A stretch of 5,486 nt of DNA from an uncultured Faecalibacterium sp. (GTDB lineage Bacteria > Bacillota > Clostridia > Oscillospirales > Ruminococcaceae). The notes beneath the pieces are model-generated. The model worked only from the letters and a program-made list of their open reading frames with translations, made no database searches and was not told where the DNA came from. The first letter of the stretch is position 1; the number at the start of each line of letters is the position of its first letter. The DNA lies in contig CAKTGQ010000056.1 in the NCBI GenBank assembly GCA_934561555.1, forward strand, positions 1 through 5,486. The letters are read 5' to 3'. The translations under genes and the position numbers were made by a program. Below, piece after piece: positions 1 to 5,343 of the stretch.

Positions 1-218
1 CCCTCGCTGCCGGCGATGCAGTGGGCTACCGGGAGATGACGACCCTCGTTGGTCTCCAGATAGTTGTCCGGGTGGGTATCTTGGGTGACAAAGATCTGCT
101 CCGGGCGGTAGGTGCGGATCTTTTCCAGCACCTTCGGCAGGATGGCTTCGGCCTCCTTCGTGCCCAGAGAGCCGGTGATAAAGTCGTTTTGCATATCCAC
201 AACGATCAGAAATTTCAT
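1..218 (-). CDS. Isochorismatase/nicotinamidase-like cysteine hydrolase, N-terminal part (runs off the left edge)
   Basis: Seventy-two codons are visible from an ATG at 218-216; the C-terminal half lies outside the window. The protein opens with MKFLIVVDMQNDFITGSLG, the typical first strand and loop of the isochorismatase-like hydrolase fold, in which D8 would be the catalytic Asp. TQDTHP (residues 45-50) and LPVAHCIAG (62-70) match the nicotinamidase-type metal site, with D47, H49 and H66 as likely ligands. The family's catalytic Lys and Cys would lie further on and cannot be checked. Members hydrolyse amides such as nicotinamide (NAD salvage) in the cytoplasm; the exact substrate is not decided here. 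The start is supported by GGGAGG eight bases upstream and by a promoter on the same strand at 264-291. The gene is divergent from the oxidoreductase at 422. Family membership is secure; calling it nicotinamidase (PncA) is only a likelihood. Confidence 0.88.
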   Translation of the reverse strand, partial: MKFLIVVDMQNDFITGSLGTKEAEAILPKVLEKIRTYRPEQIFVTQDTHPDNYLETNEGRHLPVAHCIAGSE

Positions 219-263
219 ACGGGGTACCTCCCAAACTGATGTGTCAAGACACCTTTTTCTTTC

Positions 264-291
264 AGTATAACGGATGAAGCAAAAAATGCAA
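264..291 (-). promoter_or_regulatory. Sigma70-type promoter of the cysteine hydrolase gene
   Basis: On the minus strand, TTGCAT (plus 286-291) and TATACT (plus 264-269) are separated by 16 bases. Transcription would start near 257, giving a leader of about 40 bases. That leader begins with a short inverted repeat, GTGTC-AA-GACAC at 241-252, which could be an operator or a small hairpin. The call rests on consensus matching and on position directly ahead of a gene with a good ribosome binding site. Confidence 0.6.
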
Positions 292-342
292 GGGTTTTGT
301 TTGGCGGCGGTGGTTTTTGGCGGAAAAACAGGGCTTCTCAGG

Positions 343-380
343 TGCGGAATCTTTTCCGCAAGGGAAAACCATGGTATACT
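343..380 (+). promoter_or_regulatory. Extended -10 promoter of the oxidoreductase gene, with an inverted repeat over its -35 region
   Basis: TATACT at 375-380 is preceded by TGG (372-374), forming an extended -10 element, 41 bases ahead of the ATG at 422. No good -35 hexamer is present; the expected place (about 352-357) holds TTTTCC. That area lies within a perfect inverted repeat, TGCGGAA (343-349), four bases, TTCCGCA (354-360). Weak -35 sequence, extended -10 and an overlapping palindrome together suggest a regulated promoter with an operator site. The promoter call is fairly good; the operator is an inference. Confidence 0.55.
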
Positions 381-421
381 GAACGCAACGAATCCAAAGT
401 AATAAACCGGGAGGTACAATT

Positions 422-1405
422 ATGAAGTGGGGAATTTTAGCGACCGGCACCATTGCCAAAAAGTTTGCATCCACGGTGGAACAGATGGGCGCGGAAGGGG
501 AGCAGCTTGTTGCCGTGGGGTCACGGCATCTGGAAAGCGCACAGGCGTTTGCACAGCAGTATGGCATCCCTCGCTGCTATGATTCCTACGAAGCTCTTGC
601 CGCCGACCCGGAGGTGGAGGCTATCTATGTTGCCACCCCCAACACCCTGCACTATGAAAACTGCAAGCTCTGTCTGGAGCAGGGCAAGCACGTTTTGTGC
701 GAAAAGCCCTTTACCATCGACCCGGAACAGTCGCAGAAGCTGTACCGTCTGGCAGAGGAAAAGCACCTCTTTCTCATGGAGGCGTTCTGAATCTGGCTGC
801 TGCCGCTGTACGACCGCCTGCGCCAGATCCTTGCGACTGGCACCATCGGGGAACTGAAGCAGATCACCTGTCAGTACGGCTTTGTGGCATCCGGGGCACG
901 GAAGGACCGCAAGTTTGATTCCGGTCTGGGCGGCGGTGCGCTGCTGGATATCGGCATCTACAATCTGGGCTTTCTGCGTATCCTCACCGGACAGGACCCG
1001 GAGAAGGTGGAGACCAAAGAAGTGCACATCAACGAGTACGGCACCGATGATTACAGCTGCCTTGTGCTGACCTACCCCGGCGGCTGCAAGGCAGAGTCTG
1101 TCCAGACCATCGGGCAGGAGCTGGAGCGCAACGCCCGCATCCTTGGCACCAAGGGCAGTATTTTCCTGCCGGATTTCCAGCACGCCGAGACCATGACGCT
1201 GGAAGTGGAGGGCAAAGAGCCGGAGGTCATCCGCTGCCCGGTGGACATCAACGGCTTTGAGTACGAGATCCGGGAAGCAAGTCGCTGCGTCAAGCTGGGG
1301 CGTACCGGCAGCGACCGTTACACCCCGCAGGACAGCCTTGCCCTGACCCGCCTGATGTACGACACCCGCATGAGCTGGAGCATGAAGTTTGCAGGCGAGG
1401 TGTAA
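422..1405 (+). pseudogene. Gfo/Idh/MocA-family NAD(P)-dependent oxidoreductase interrupted by one in-frame TGA
   Basis: One frame runs from ATG 422 (GGGAGG at 409-414, seven bases upstream) to TAA 1403-1405, 327 positions, a normal family length. It is broken only by TGA at 788-790 (codon 123). The first half has the Rossmann dinucleotide-binding start WGILATGTIAKKF (residues 3-15), ATPNTLH (71-77) and the EKP motif (94-96) with catalytic Lys95. The part after the stop keeps the substrate-domain motif GGGALLDIGIY (170-180) with D176 and Y180. The pattern resembles the dihydrodiol/xylose dehydrogenase branch, which oxidises or reduces sugars or related alcohols in the cytoplasm; the substrate is unknown. 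The stop follows LFLMEAF, where the family normally continues with Trp, so one G-to-A change (TGG to TGA) explains it. No frameshift is needed and the downstream half is undecayed. This suggests a recent mutation, a strain polymorphism or a sequencing error. If real, only a 122-residue NAD-domain fragment is made, unless translation restarts or reads through. Confidence 0.85.
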
Positions 1406-1493
1406 GCACACACCTTGCACAGGGGGCTTTTGCGTGCGGAAACCATGGGACACTAAGAACGACAACTTGGAATTATGAAAGAAGGAAAAAGTA

Positions 1494-2306
1494 ATGGATG
1501 AACAGAAAAAAATGTTTACGAATAAATCAGTTACACTTTTTTTAGTAATAGTCATTTCAGTTAGTGCAATATTCGAAACGATAGTTATTGCACTAAGAGC
1601 TATGGGGTTAGCTGTTTTTTTAATGTGGGTTCCCACAATAGCGGCAATAATTGCAGGATGTATATCGCAGAAAGAAAGTAACGGAAAAATATCATTCAAA
1701 AAATTACTTCAGAGTATTGGATTTCAGAAGACATCAATTAAATGGATACTATTATCTTGTTTAATTCCGGCAGTTTACATAGGAATACCATATGTGCTTT
1801 TTTGGATTGCTTTTCCCAATAGTTTAGATATGAGTAAAGCATCCGTCATTCAGTTGGTTCTTATGTCTGTTGTTGGGATTTTCATAGGCTTGATTACAGC
1901 TATCGGTGAGGAAATTGGGTGGAGAGGTTATTTAGTTCCAGCTACCTTAGAAAGAGTAGGAATAAAAAAGGCACTAATATATACTTCTATATTTTGGGGT
2001 GTATGGCACTTGCCTATTCTTATATCAGGTCTGTATATGCCGGGAACTCCCGCATGGTATTCTGTTCCGGCTTTTCTTTTTATGATTATACCTGTTGGAA
2101 TGATTTACGGAATAATAACGATAAAAACAAAAAGTATTTGGCCTGCTATCTTTTTGCATGCAGCTCATAATACTTTTGACCAGTTGATTTTTGGAACAGT
2201 AACCGTTGCTAATAACAAAATGTTTTTTGTGAGTGAAACAGGTATATTTACTATTATTTTTGCATGGATCGTAGCTGTTTTTCTTTATAAAAAATGCAAT
2301 GACTAA
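1494..2306 (+). CDS. CPBP-family intramembrane metalloprotease (CAAX/Abi type)
   Basis: The predicted product has 270 residues and about seven or eight hydrophobic spans, so it is an integral membrane protein. The CPBP signature is present in order: GEEIGWRGYL (138-147) gives the EExxxR motif with E139, E140 and R144; FWGVWHLP (167-174) gives the second motif with H172, with Trp rather than Phe four residues before the His; LHAAHN (221-226) gives HxxxN with H222 and N226. These are the glutamate and histidine residues expected to form the metal site of this family, which includes the eukaryotic CAAX protease Rce1, bacteriocin-processing or immunity proteins and signalling proteases. The substrate here is unknown. 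The start is set by AGAAGGA about seven bases ahead of the ATG. The gene is very AT-rich beside GC-rich neighbours (hand count: 14 G/C of 60 in 1501-1560, against 37 of 60 in 2461-2520) and uses AT-ending codons, so horizontal acquisition is likely. I see no convincing promoter or terminator of its own and no bacteriocin precursor beside it. Confidence 0.92.
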   Translation: MDEQKKMFTNKSVTLFLVIVISVSAIFETIVIALRAMGLAVFLMWVPTIAAIIAGCISQKESNGKISFKKLLQSIGFQKTSIKWILLSCLIPAVYIGIPYVLFWIAFPNSLDMSKASVIQLVLMSVVGIFIGLITAIGEEIGWRGYLVPATLERVGIKKALIYTSIFWGVWHLPILISGLYMPGTPAWYSVPAFLFMIIPVGMIYGIITIKTKSIWPAIFLHAAHNTFDQLIFGTVTVANNKMFFVSETGIFTIIFAWIVAVFLYKKCND

Positions 2307-2412
2307 ATGGTAATTTATAGATTAGGATTACCCTATTACAAAGAATTTGACAATTTCCAGTTTGCCGGGCAGACAGGCAACTGAAAACCACACAAAAAAC
2401 GAAGGAGCAGCC

Positions 2413-3180
2413 ATGGTACTTTATTTTACGGGAACCGGCAACAGCCGGTATCTGGCGCGGCGCATTGCCGAAGGGCTGGAGATGCCGCTTTACGACCTGA
2501 ACGCCTGCATCAAGGCAGGGAATACCGCCCCGGTGCAGACCGGGCGGGATGTGGTGCTGGTCACGCCTACCTACGCATGGCGCATCCCCCGGGTGGTGTC
2601 GGAGTGGCTGGGCAAGACCGCGCTGACCGGGGCAGAGCGTATCTGGTTTGTGATGGACTGCGGCAGCGAGATCGGAAATGCGGCAAAATACAACCGGCAG
2701 CTTGCAGCGCAAAAGCAGCTGCAGTACATGGGCACAGCCCAGATTATCATGCCGGAAAATTACATTGCCATGTTCAATGCACCCCAGAAGGAGCAGGCGC
2801 GGAGCATTGTGGAGCAGGCAGAGCCTGCACTTCAGAAGGTACTGACCCAGCTCAAAGCCGGGCAGGAATTTCCCCCGCCGAGAGACAACCTCTACGACCG
2901 CTTTATGAGCGGCCCGGTGAACCCGGTGTTCTATCGCTTTTTTGTAAAAGCGGAGGCCTTCCGGGCGACGGATGCCTGCATCGGTTGCGGCAGATGCGTG
3001 GAGCTGTGCCCCTTGAACAACATCCGTCTGGAAAAGGGCAAACCGGTCTGGGGCAAAAACTGCACCCACTGCATGGCCTGCATCTGCTACTGCTCCAAAG
3101 AGGCCGTCGAGTACGGCAAAAAGAGCAAAGGGAAGCCCCGGTATCACTTTGAAGCACTGGAAAAGCAGCAGGACCTATGA
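2413..3180 (+). CDS. EFR1-type flavodoxin-ferredoxin fusion (FMN plus two [4Fe-4S] clusters)
   Basis: The 255-residue product has two parts. The N-terminal flavodoxin-like domain begins MVLYFTGTGNSRYLA, where TGTGNS (6-11) is the FMN phosphate loop; TPTYAWRIPR (51-60) fits the second flavin-contacting loop. The C-terminal part is a bacterial ferredoxin module: CIGCGRCVELCP gives C189, C192, C195 and C199, and CTHCMACICYC gives C217, C220, C223 and C227, a pattern for two [4Fe-4S] clusters. C225 is an additional cysteine. Such proteins are cytoplasmic electron carriers or reductases common in anaerobic Clostridia; the partner is unknown. I chose ATG 2413 because GAAGGAG (2401-2407) lies just upstream and the protein then begins directly at the first flavodoxin strand. 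An earlier in-frame TTG at 2347 would add 22 unrelated residues. No clear promoter is visible between the protease gene and this one. The gene ends with TGA, so TGA is used as a stop here. Confidence 0.92.
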   Translation: MVLYFTGTGNSRYLARRIAEGLEMPLYDLNACIKAGNTAPVQTGRDVVLVTPTYAWRIPRVVSEWLGKTALTGAERIWFVMDCGSEIGNAAKYNRQLAAQKQLQYMGTAQIIMPENYIAMFNAPQKEQARSIVEQAEPALQKVLTQLKAGQEFPPPRDNLYDRFMSGPVNPVFYRFFVKAEAFRATDACIGCGRCVELCPLNNIRLEKGKPVWGKNCTHCMACICYCSKEAVEYGKKSKGKPRYHFEALEKQQDL

Positions 3181-3214
3181 GACAGAGTAAACCCCGGCGC
3201 TGCACAGACTGGAG

Positions 3215-3243
3215 TTGCTTTTGAGAGACAGGTGTGCTATACT
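3215..3243 (+). promoter_or_regulatory. Promoter of the fluoride riboswitch-antiporter unit
   Basis: TTGCTT (3215-3220) and TATACT (3238-3243) are 17 bases apart, and TGC (3235-3237) makes the latter an extended -10 element. Initiation would fall near 3250, about eight bases before the first riboswitch stem at 3258. I see no second promoter between the riboswitch terminator and the antiporter start, so this appears to be the antiporter's main promoter. Confidence 0.75.
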
Positions 3244-3257
3244 GCCAACAGAATAAA

Positions 3258-3323
3258 CGGGAATGAAGTTCTCCCGAAGTAACCAGATTACTTGAACCGC
3301 TTTGAAAGCTGATGACTTCTGCG
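3258..3323 (+). ncRNA. Fluoride riboswitch aptamer (crcB motif) in the antiporter leader
   Basis: The leader matches the fluoride aptamer order. A first stem CGGGA/TCCCG (3258-3262 with 3272-3276) closes a loop holding ATGAAGTT. A linker ends in GAACC. A small hairpin GCTT-TGA-AAGC (3299-3309) is followed at once by TGATGACTTCT (3310-3320). The diagnostic pseudoknot is possible: GAAGT (3265-3269) pairs with ACTTC (3315-3319). In known aptamers the same positions read GGAGU/ACUCC or GAGGC/GCCUC, so the pair covaries. Unusual points are a 6-bp hairpin AAGTAA/TTACTT (3277-3282 with 3288-3293) inserted in the linker, and a first loop that seems one base longer than usual. The aptamer lies just after a promoter, overlaps a terminator and precedes a cation:proton antiporter, a gene type known to be controlled by fluoride riboswitches. 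The comparison is from memory of the motif, not from a covariance search. Confidence 0.88.
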
Positions 3324-3355
3324 ACGAAAATCACGCAGAAGGTGTCAGCTTTTTT
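3305..3355 (+). terminator. Riboswitch expression platform: intrinsic terminator ahead of the antiporter
   Basis: The left arm 3307-3323 pairs with 3334-3350 around a 10-base loop: eight perfect pairs at the top (3316-3323 with 3334-3341), one A-G mismatch, two G-U pairs and six pairs at the base. AA at 3305-3306 can pair further with the T run. Six T's follow (3350-3355). The left arm contains ACTTC (3315-3319), the downstream half of the aptamer pseudoknot, so aptamer and terminator exclude each other. Fluoride binding should therefore prevent termination and switch the antiporter on. The terminator ends 27 bases before the start codon. Confidence 0.88.
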
Positions 3356-3382
3356 GCGTGTTGTGGGTAAGGAGGAACTTTT

Positions 3383-4561
3383 ATGTTACTGAGTATTTCG
3401 CTGATTTTGATCGTTGGTATGTTCATGGGGTGGCTTTGTCAGAAGTGCAGGCTGCCGAGCCTGCTGGGGATGCTGGCAACCGGCATGGTATTGGGGCCCT
3501 ACGTCCTGAACCTGCTGGACGGCAGCATTCTGGGCATCTCCCCGGAGCTGCGGAAGATTGCCCTGATTATTATTCTTACCCGTGCAGGGCTGGGACTGGA
3601 TACTTCCGGGCTGAAAAAGCTGGGGCGGCCTGCCGTTTTAATGTGCTTTATTCCGGCCTCCTTTGAGCTGCTGGGGGTGCTTTTGCTGGCACCGAAGCTC
3701 ATGGGGCTGACGGTGTTGGAGGCGGCAATTCTTGGCGCTGTACTGGCAGCAGTTTCCCCGGCGGTGGTGGTGCCGCGGATGGTCCGGCTCATGGACGAGG
3801 GCTACGGCGTAAAACAGGGCATCCCGCAGCTGATCCTTGCAGGGGCGTCGGTGGATGACGTATACGTCATTGTGCTGTTTTCCACCTTTGTGGGTATGAT
3901 GCAGGGCAAAAGTGCCTCTCTGCTCAGTTTTGTCAACATTCCGGTGTCCATCCTGCTAGGCATGGCAGTGGGTCTGGCGGTGGGGTCTCTGTTGGCGTAC
4001 TTCTTTGCAAAGATCCACATCCGGGATACCGCAAAGGTGCTGATCATTTTGAGCATCTCCTTCCTGCTGGTGGCAGCGGAGGACGCTTTGACCACCGCCA
4101 TCACCTTCTCGGCGCTGATCGCCATTATGTTTATCGGCATTGGTCTGCAGAAAAAGAGGGCGGTAGTGGCAAAAAGGCTCTCGGTAAAATACGGCAAGCT
4201 CTGGGTGGCGGCCGAGGTGTTCCTGTTTGTGCTGGTGGGTGCAACGGTGAATATCGGTTATCTGGGCAAGGTGGGCGCAAAGGCACTGCTTTTGATCGTG
4301 GGTGCGCTGGTATTTCGGATGCTGGGCGTTTTTGTGTGCCTTCTGGGCACGAGCCTGCGCAAAAAGGAGCGGCTCTTCGCCATGATGGCGTACACCCCCA
4401 AGGCGACCGTACAGGCTGCCATTGGCGGCATCCCGCTGGCACTGGGCTTTGCCTGCGGCGATACCGTGCTTACCGTGGCGGTGCTGGCAATCGTACTGAC
4501 GGCTCCCCTTGGTGCCTTTGCCATGGATCTGAGCTATAAAAAGCTGCTGAAGAAAGAGTAA
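3383..4561 (+). CDS. Cation:proton antiporter (Na+/H+ exchanger family), fluoride-riboswitch controlled
   Basis: The 392-residue product is hydrophobic along nearly its whole length, with about 11 to 13 membrane spans, the usual size for the membrane domain of CPA-type antiporters; there is no regulatory tail. The expected motifs are present: LPSLLGMLATGMVLGP (24-39) at the first re-entrant region, SPAVVVPRM (125-133) in the unwound helix, GASVDDVYVIVL (154-165) with the ion-binding pair D158-D159, and TPKATVQAAIG (338-348) with K340 near the core. The Asp-Asp pair is the arrangement linked to electrogenic exchange in NhaA/NapA-like proteins; stoichiometry here is inferred. Exchange would be Na+ (or another cation) for H+ across the cytoplasmic membrane. 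The start has AAGGAGG (3369-3375) seven bases upstream. The fluoride riboswitch in its leader implies a role in fluoride tolerance, either by restoring ion or pH balance after HF enters or by an ion movement not yet assigned. No clear terminator follows. Confidence 0.93.
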   Translation: MLLSISLILIVGMFMGWLCQKCRLPSLLGMLATGMVLGPYVLNLLDGSILGISPELRKIALIIILTRAGLGLDTSGLKKLGRPAVLMCFIPASFELLGVLLLAPKLMGLTVLEAAILGAVLAAVSPAVVVPRMVRLMDEGYGVKQGIPQLILAGASVDDVYVIVLFSTFVGMMQGKSASLLSFVNIPVSILLGMAVGLAVGSLLAYFFAKIHIRDTAKVLIILSISFLLVAAEDALTTAITFSALIAIMFIGIGLQKKRAVVAKRLSVKYGKLWVAAEVFLFVLVGATVNIGYLGKVGAKALLLIVGALVFRMLGVFVCLLGTSLRKKERLFAMMAYTPKATVQAAIGGIPLALGFACGDTVLTVAVLAIVLTAPLGAFAMDLSYKKLLKKE

Positions 4562-4617
4562 AGCGGCGGGCAATGGGGTGATGAAAAGGCAGATTTGTCT
4601 TTGAAAGAATAAACCTA

Positions 4618-4646
4618 TTGACATGGTGCGAAAATGGGCTTATACT
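4618..4646 (+). promoter_or_regulatory. Consensus sigma70 promoter of the YbaK/EbsC-family gene
   Basis: TTGACA (4618-4623) and TATACT (4641-4646) are separated by exactly 17 bases, the strongest promoter match in the window. Transcription should begin near 4653, leaving a leader of about 64 bases that opens with a perfect stem-loop (4657-4683). It lies about 57 bases after the antiporter stop, so the gene is independent of the fluoride switch, although readthrough from the antiporter is possible. Confidence 0.85.
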
Positions 4647-4656
4647 ATCCCCAACA

Positions 4657-4683
4657 CCAGACCCATGAAATATATGGGTCTGG
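4657..4683 (+). promoter_or_regulatory. Perfect 10-bp stem-loop at the 5' end of the YbaK/EbsC-family transcript
   Basis: CCAGACCCAT (4657-4666) and ATGGGTCTGG (4674-4683) are exact inverted copies around a 7-base loop, GAAATAT. The element starts about five bases after the predicted transcription start. No T run follows (the next bases are GCCATTACC), so it is not an intrinsic terminator. It could be a 5' mRNA-stabilising hairpin or an operator for a repressor binding just downstream of the promoter. The structure is plain; its role is not known. Confidence 0.7.
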
Positions 4684-4716
4684 GCCATTACCGAATAAGA
4701 GCGGAGAAGTGGGAAA

Positions 4717-5193
4717 ATGTCCTTTGAAAAAGCAAAAGCAGACCTGGAAGAAAAAGGTCTGGGAGACCATGTCATTGTGCTGAACGAGTCCTCGGCAACC
4801 GTGGCGGAAGCGGCTCACGCACTGGGCGTGGAGCCTGCCAGCATCGCCAAAACGCTGTCGGTTTTGCAGGGCGAAAAGCCGGTGCTCATTGTCACCGAGG
4901 GCACGGCAAAGCTGGACAACCACAAGTACAAGAGCCTGTTCCACATGAAGGCAAAAATGATCCCCTACGATGAGGTGGAAGCCTATGTGGGTCATGCCCC
5001 CGGCGGCGTTTGCCCCTTTGGAGTGAACGAGGGCGTGGCGGTCTATCTAGACAAGAGCCTGCGCAAGTTTGATACCGTCTACCCGGCAGCGGGCAACGGT
5101 CACACCGCTGTCAAGCTGACCTTGCAGGAGTTGGAAGCCGCCGCCGGAGCCGAGGGCTGGGTGGATGTCTGCAAGGAGCCGGAAGGCGAGTAA
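4717..5193 (+). CDS. YbaK/EbsC-family protein (aminoacyl-tRNA deacylase-like)
   Basis: The 158-residue product is a single-domain protein of the usual size for free-standing YbaK-type editing domains, which are cytoplasmic and remove wrongly attached amino acids from tRNA. AKTLSVL (44-50) contains K45, the conserved lysine of the active site. GTAKLDNHKYKSLF (62-75), GHAPGGVCPFGV (92-103) and YPAAGNGH (122-129) match family blocks around the substrate pocket. The third block reads GGVCPFG rather than the GGISPLGQKK-like sequence I associate with true YbaK Cys-tRNA(Pro) deacylase. It therefore looks like another branch of the superfamily, and the tRNA and amino acid are left open. The start ATG has GGAG (4703-4706) ten bases upstream, slightly long spacing, and fits the N-terminus of homologues. 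The gene has its own strong promoter and ends 20 bases before a strong terminator, so it is probably monocistronic. Confidence 0.9.
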   Translation: MSFEKAKADLEEKGLGDHVIVLNESSATVAEAAHALGVEPASIAKTLSVLQGEKPVLIVTEGTAKLDNHKYKSLFHMKAKMIPYDEVEAYVGHAPGGVCPFGVNEGVAVYLDKSLRKFDTVYPAAGNGHTAVKLTLQELEAAAGAEGWVDVCKEPEGE

Positions 5194-5212
5194 GGCATCA
5201 TATAATAAACGC

Positions 5213-5260
5213 AAAGGGAGCTCTGCCCGGACATTCGTCCGTGACAGAGCTCCCTTTTTT
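5213..5260 (+). terminator. Strong intrinsic terminator after the YbaK/EbsC-family gene
   Basis: AAAGGGAGCTCTG (5213-5225) pairs perfectly with CAGAGCTCCCTTT (5245-5257), and the T run extends to 5260. The apex holds a second hairpin, CGGAC-ATTC-GTCCG (5228-5241), so the structure is a two-step stem. On the minus strand the outer stem is followed by only TTTGCG, so it may also stop transcripts from the convergent gene at 5344, but less efficiently. Confidence 0.93.
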
Positions 5261-5299
5261 GCTTCATAAACCTCAGTGCGAAGTGGGTGGCGTTTGCCG

Positions 5300-5339
5300 G
5301 GCAGCAGGAAAATAGACGTTCATCGAGCTGCCTGCTGCC
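5300..5339. repeat. 9-bp inverted repeat between the convergent gene ends
   Basis: GGCAGCAGG (5300-5308) and CCTGCTGCC (5331-5339) are exact inverted copies around a 22-base loop. The element lies just past the stop codon of the minus-strand membrane gene. No T run follows on either strand, so it is not a standard terminator; it may be a 3'-end stabilising hairpin for the minus-strand transcript. Confidence 0.5.
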
Positions 5340-5343
5340 GCGC

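Noticed and set aside
788..790. TGA as selenocysteine or as Trp by a changed genetic code
   Set aside because: No convincing selenocysteine insertion hairpin was noticed just after the codon, homologues have Trp here, and TGA ends other genes in the window.
521..1699. Long open frame on the minus strand opposite the oxidoreductase
   Set aside because: It lies opposite a gene with clear family motifs, crosses the GC/AT boundary, has no recognisable domain and no ribosome binding site that stands out; it is a shadow of GC-rich coding DNA.
2309..2332. GGTAAT/ATTACC inverted repeat after the protease gene as a terminator
   Set aside because: The arms are only 6 bp, AT-rich, with a 12-base loop and no T run afterwards.
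2360..2372. 13-base direct repeat GTTTGCCGGGCAG shared with 5292-5304
   Set aside because: The two copies sit in unrelated contexts without matching flanks; no mobile element or attachment-site structure accompanies them, so chance is a sufficient explanation.
2347..2412. Upstream TTG start for the flavodoxin-ferredoxin gene, or TTGACA at 2347-2352 as a -35 element
   Set aside because: The TTG has no good ribosome binding site and the added residues do not look like flavodoxin. The expected -10 position after TTGACA holds CAGACA, which is not promoter-like. The ATG at 2413 has GAAGGAG just ahead.
2254..3147. Long open frame on the minus strand opposite the flavodoxin-ferredoxin gene
   Set aside because: It mirrors a gene with clear FMN and cysteine-cluster motifs and reads as low-complexity His/Arg/Cys-rich sequence without a domain.
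3305..3355. Simple terminator of the upstream flavodoxin-ferredoxin gene
   Set aside because: A promoter at 3215-3243 and a fluoride aptamer lie between that gene and the terminator, and the terminator arm overlaps the aptamer pseudoknot, so it belongs to the antiporter leader, although it would also stop upstream readthrough.
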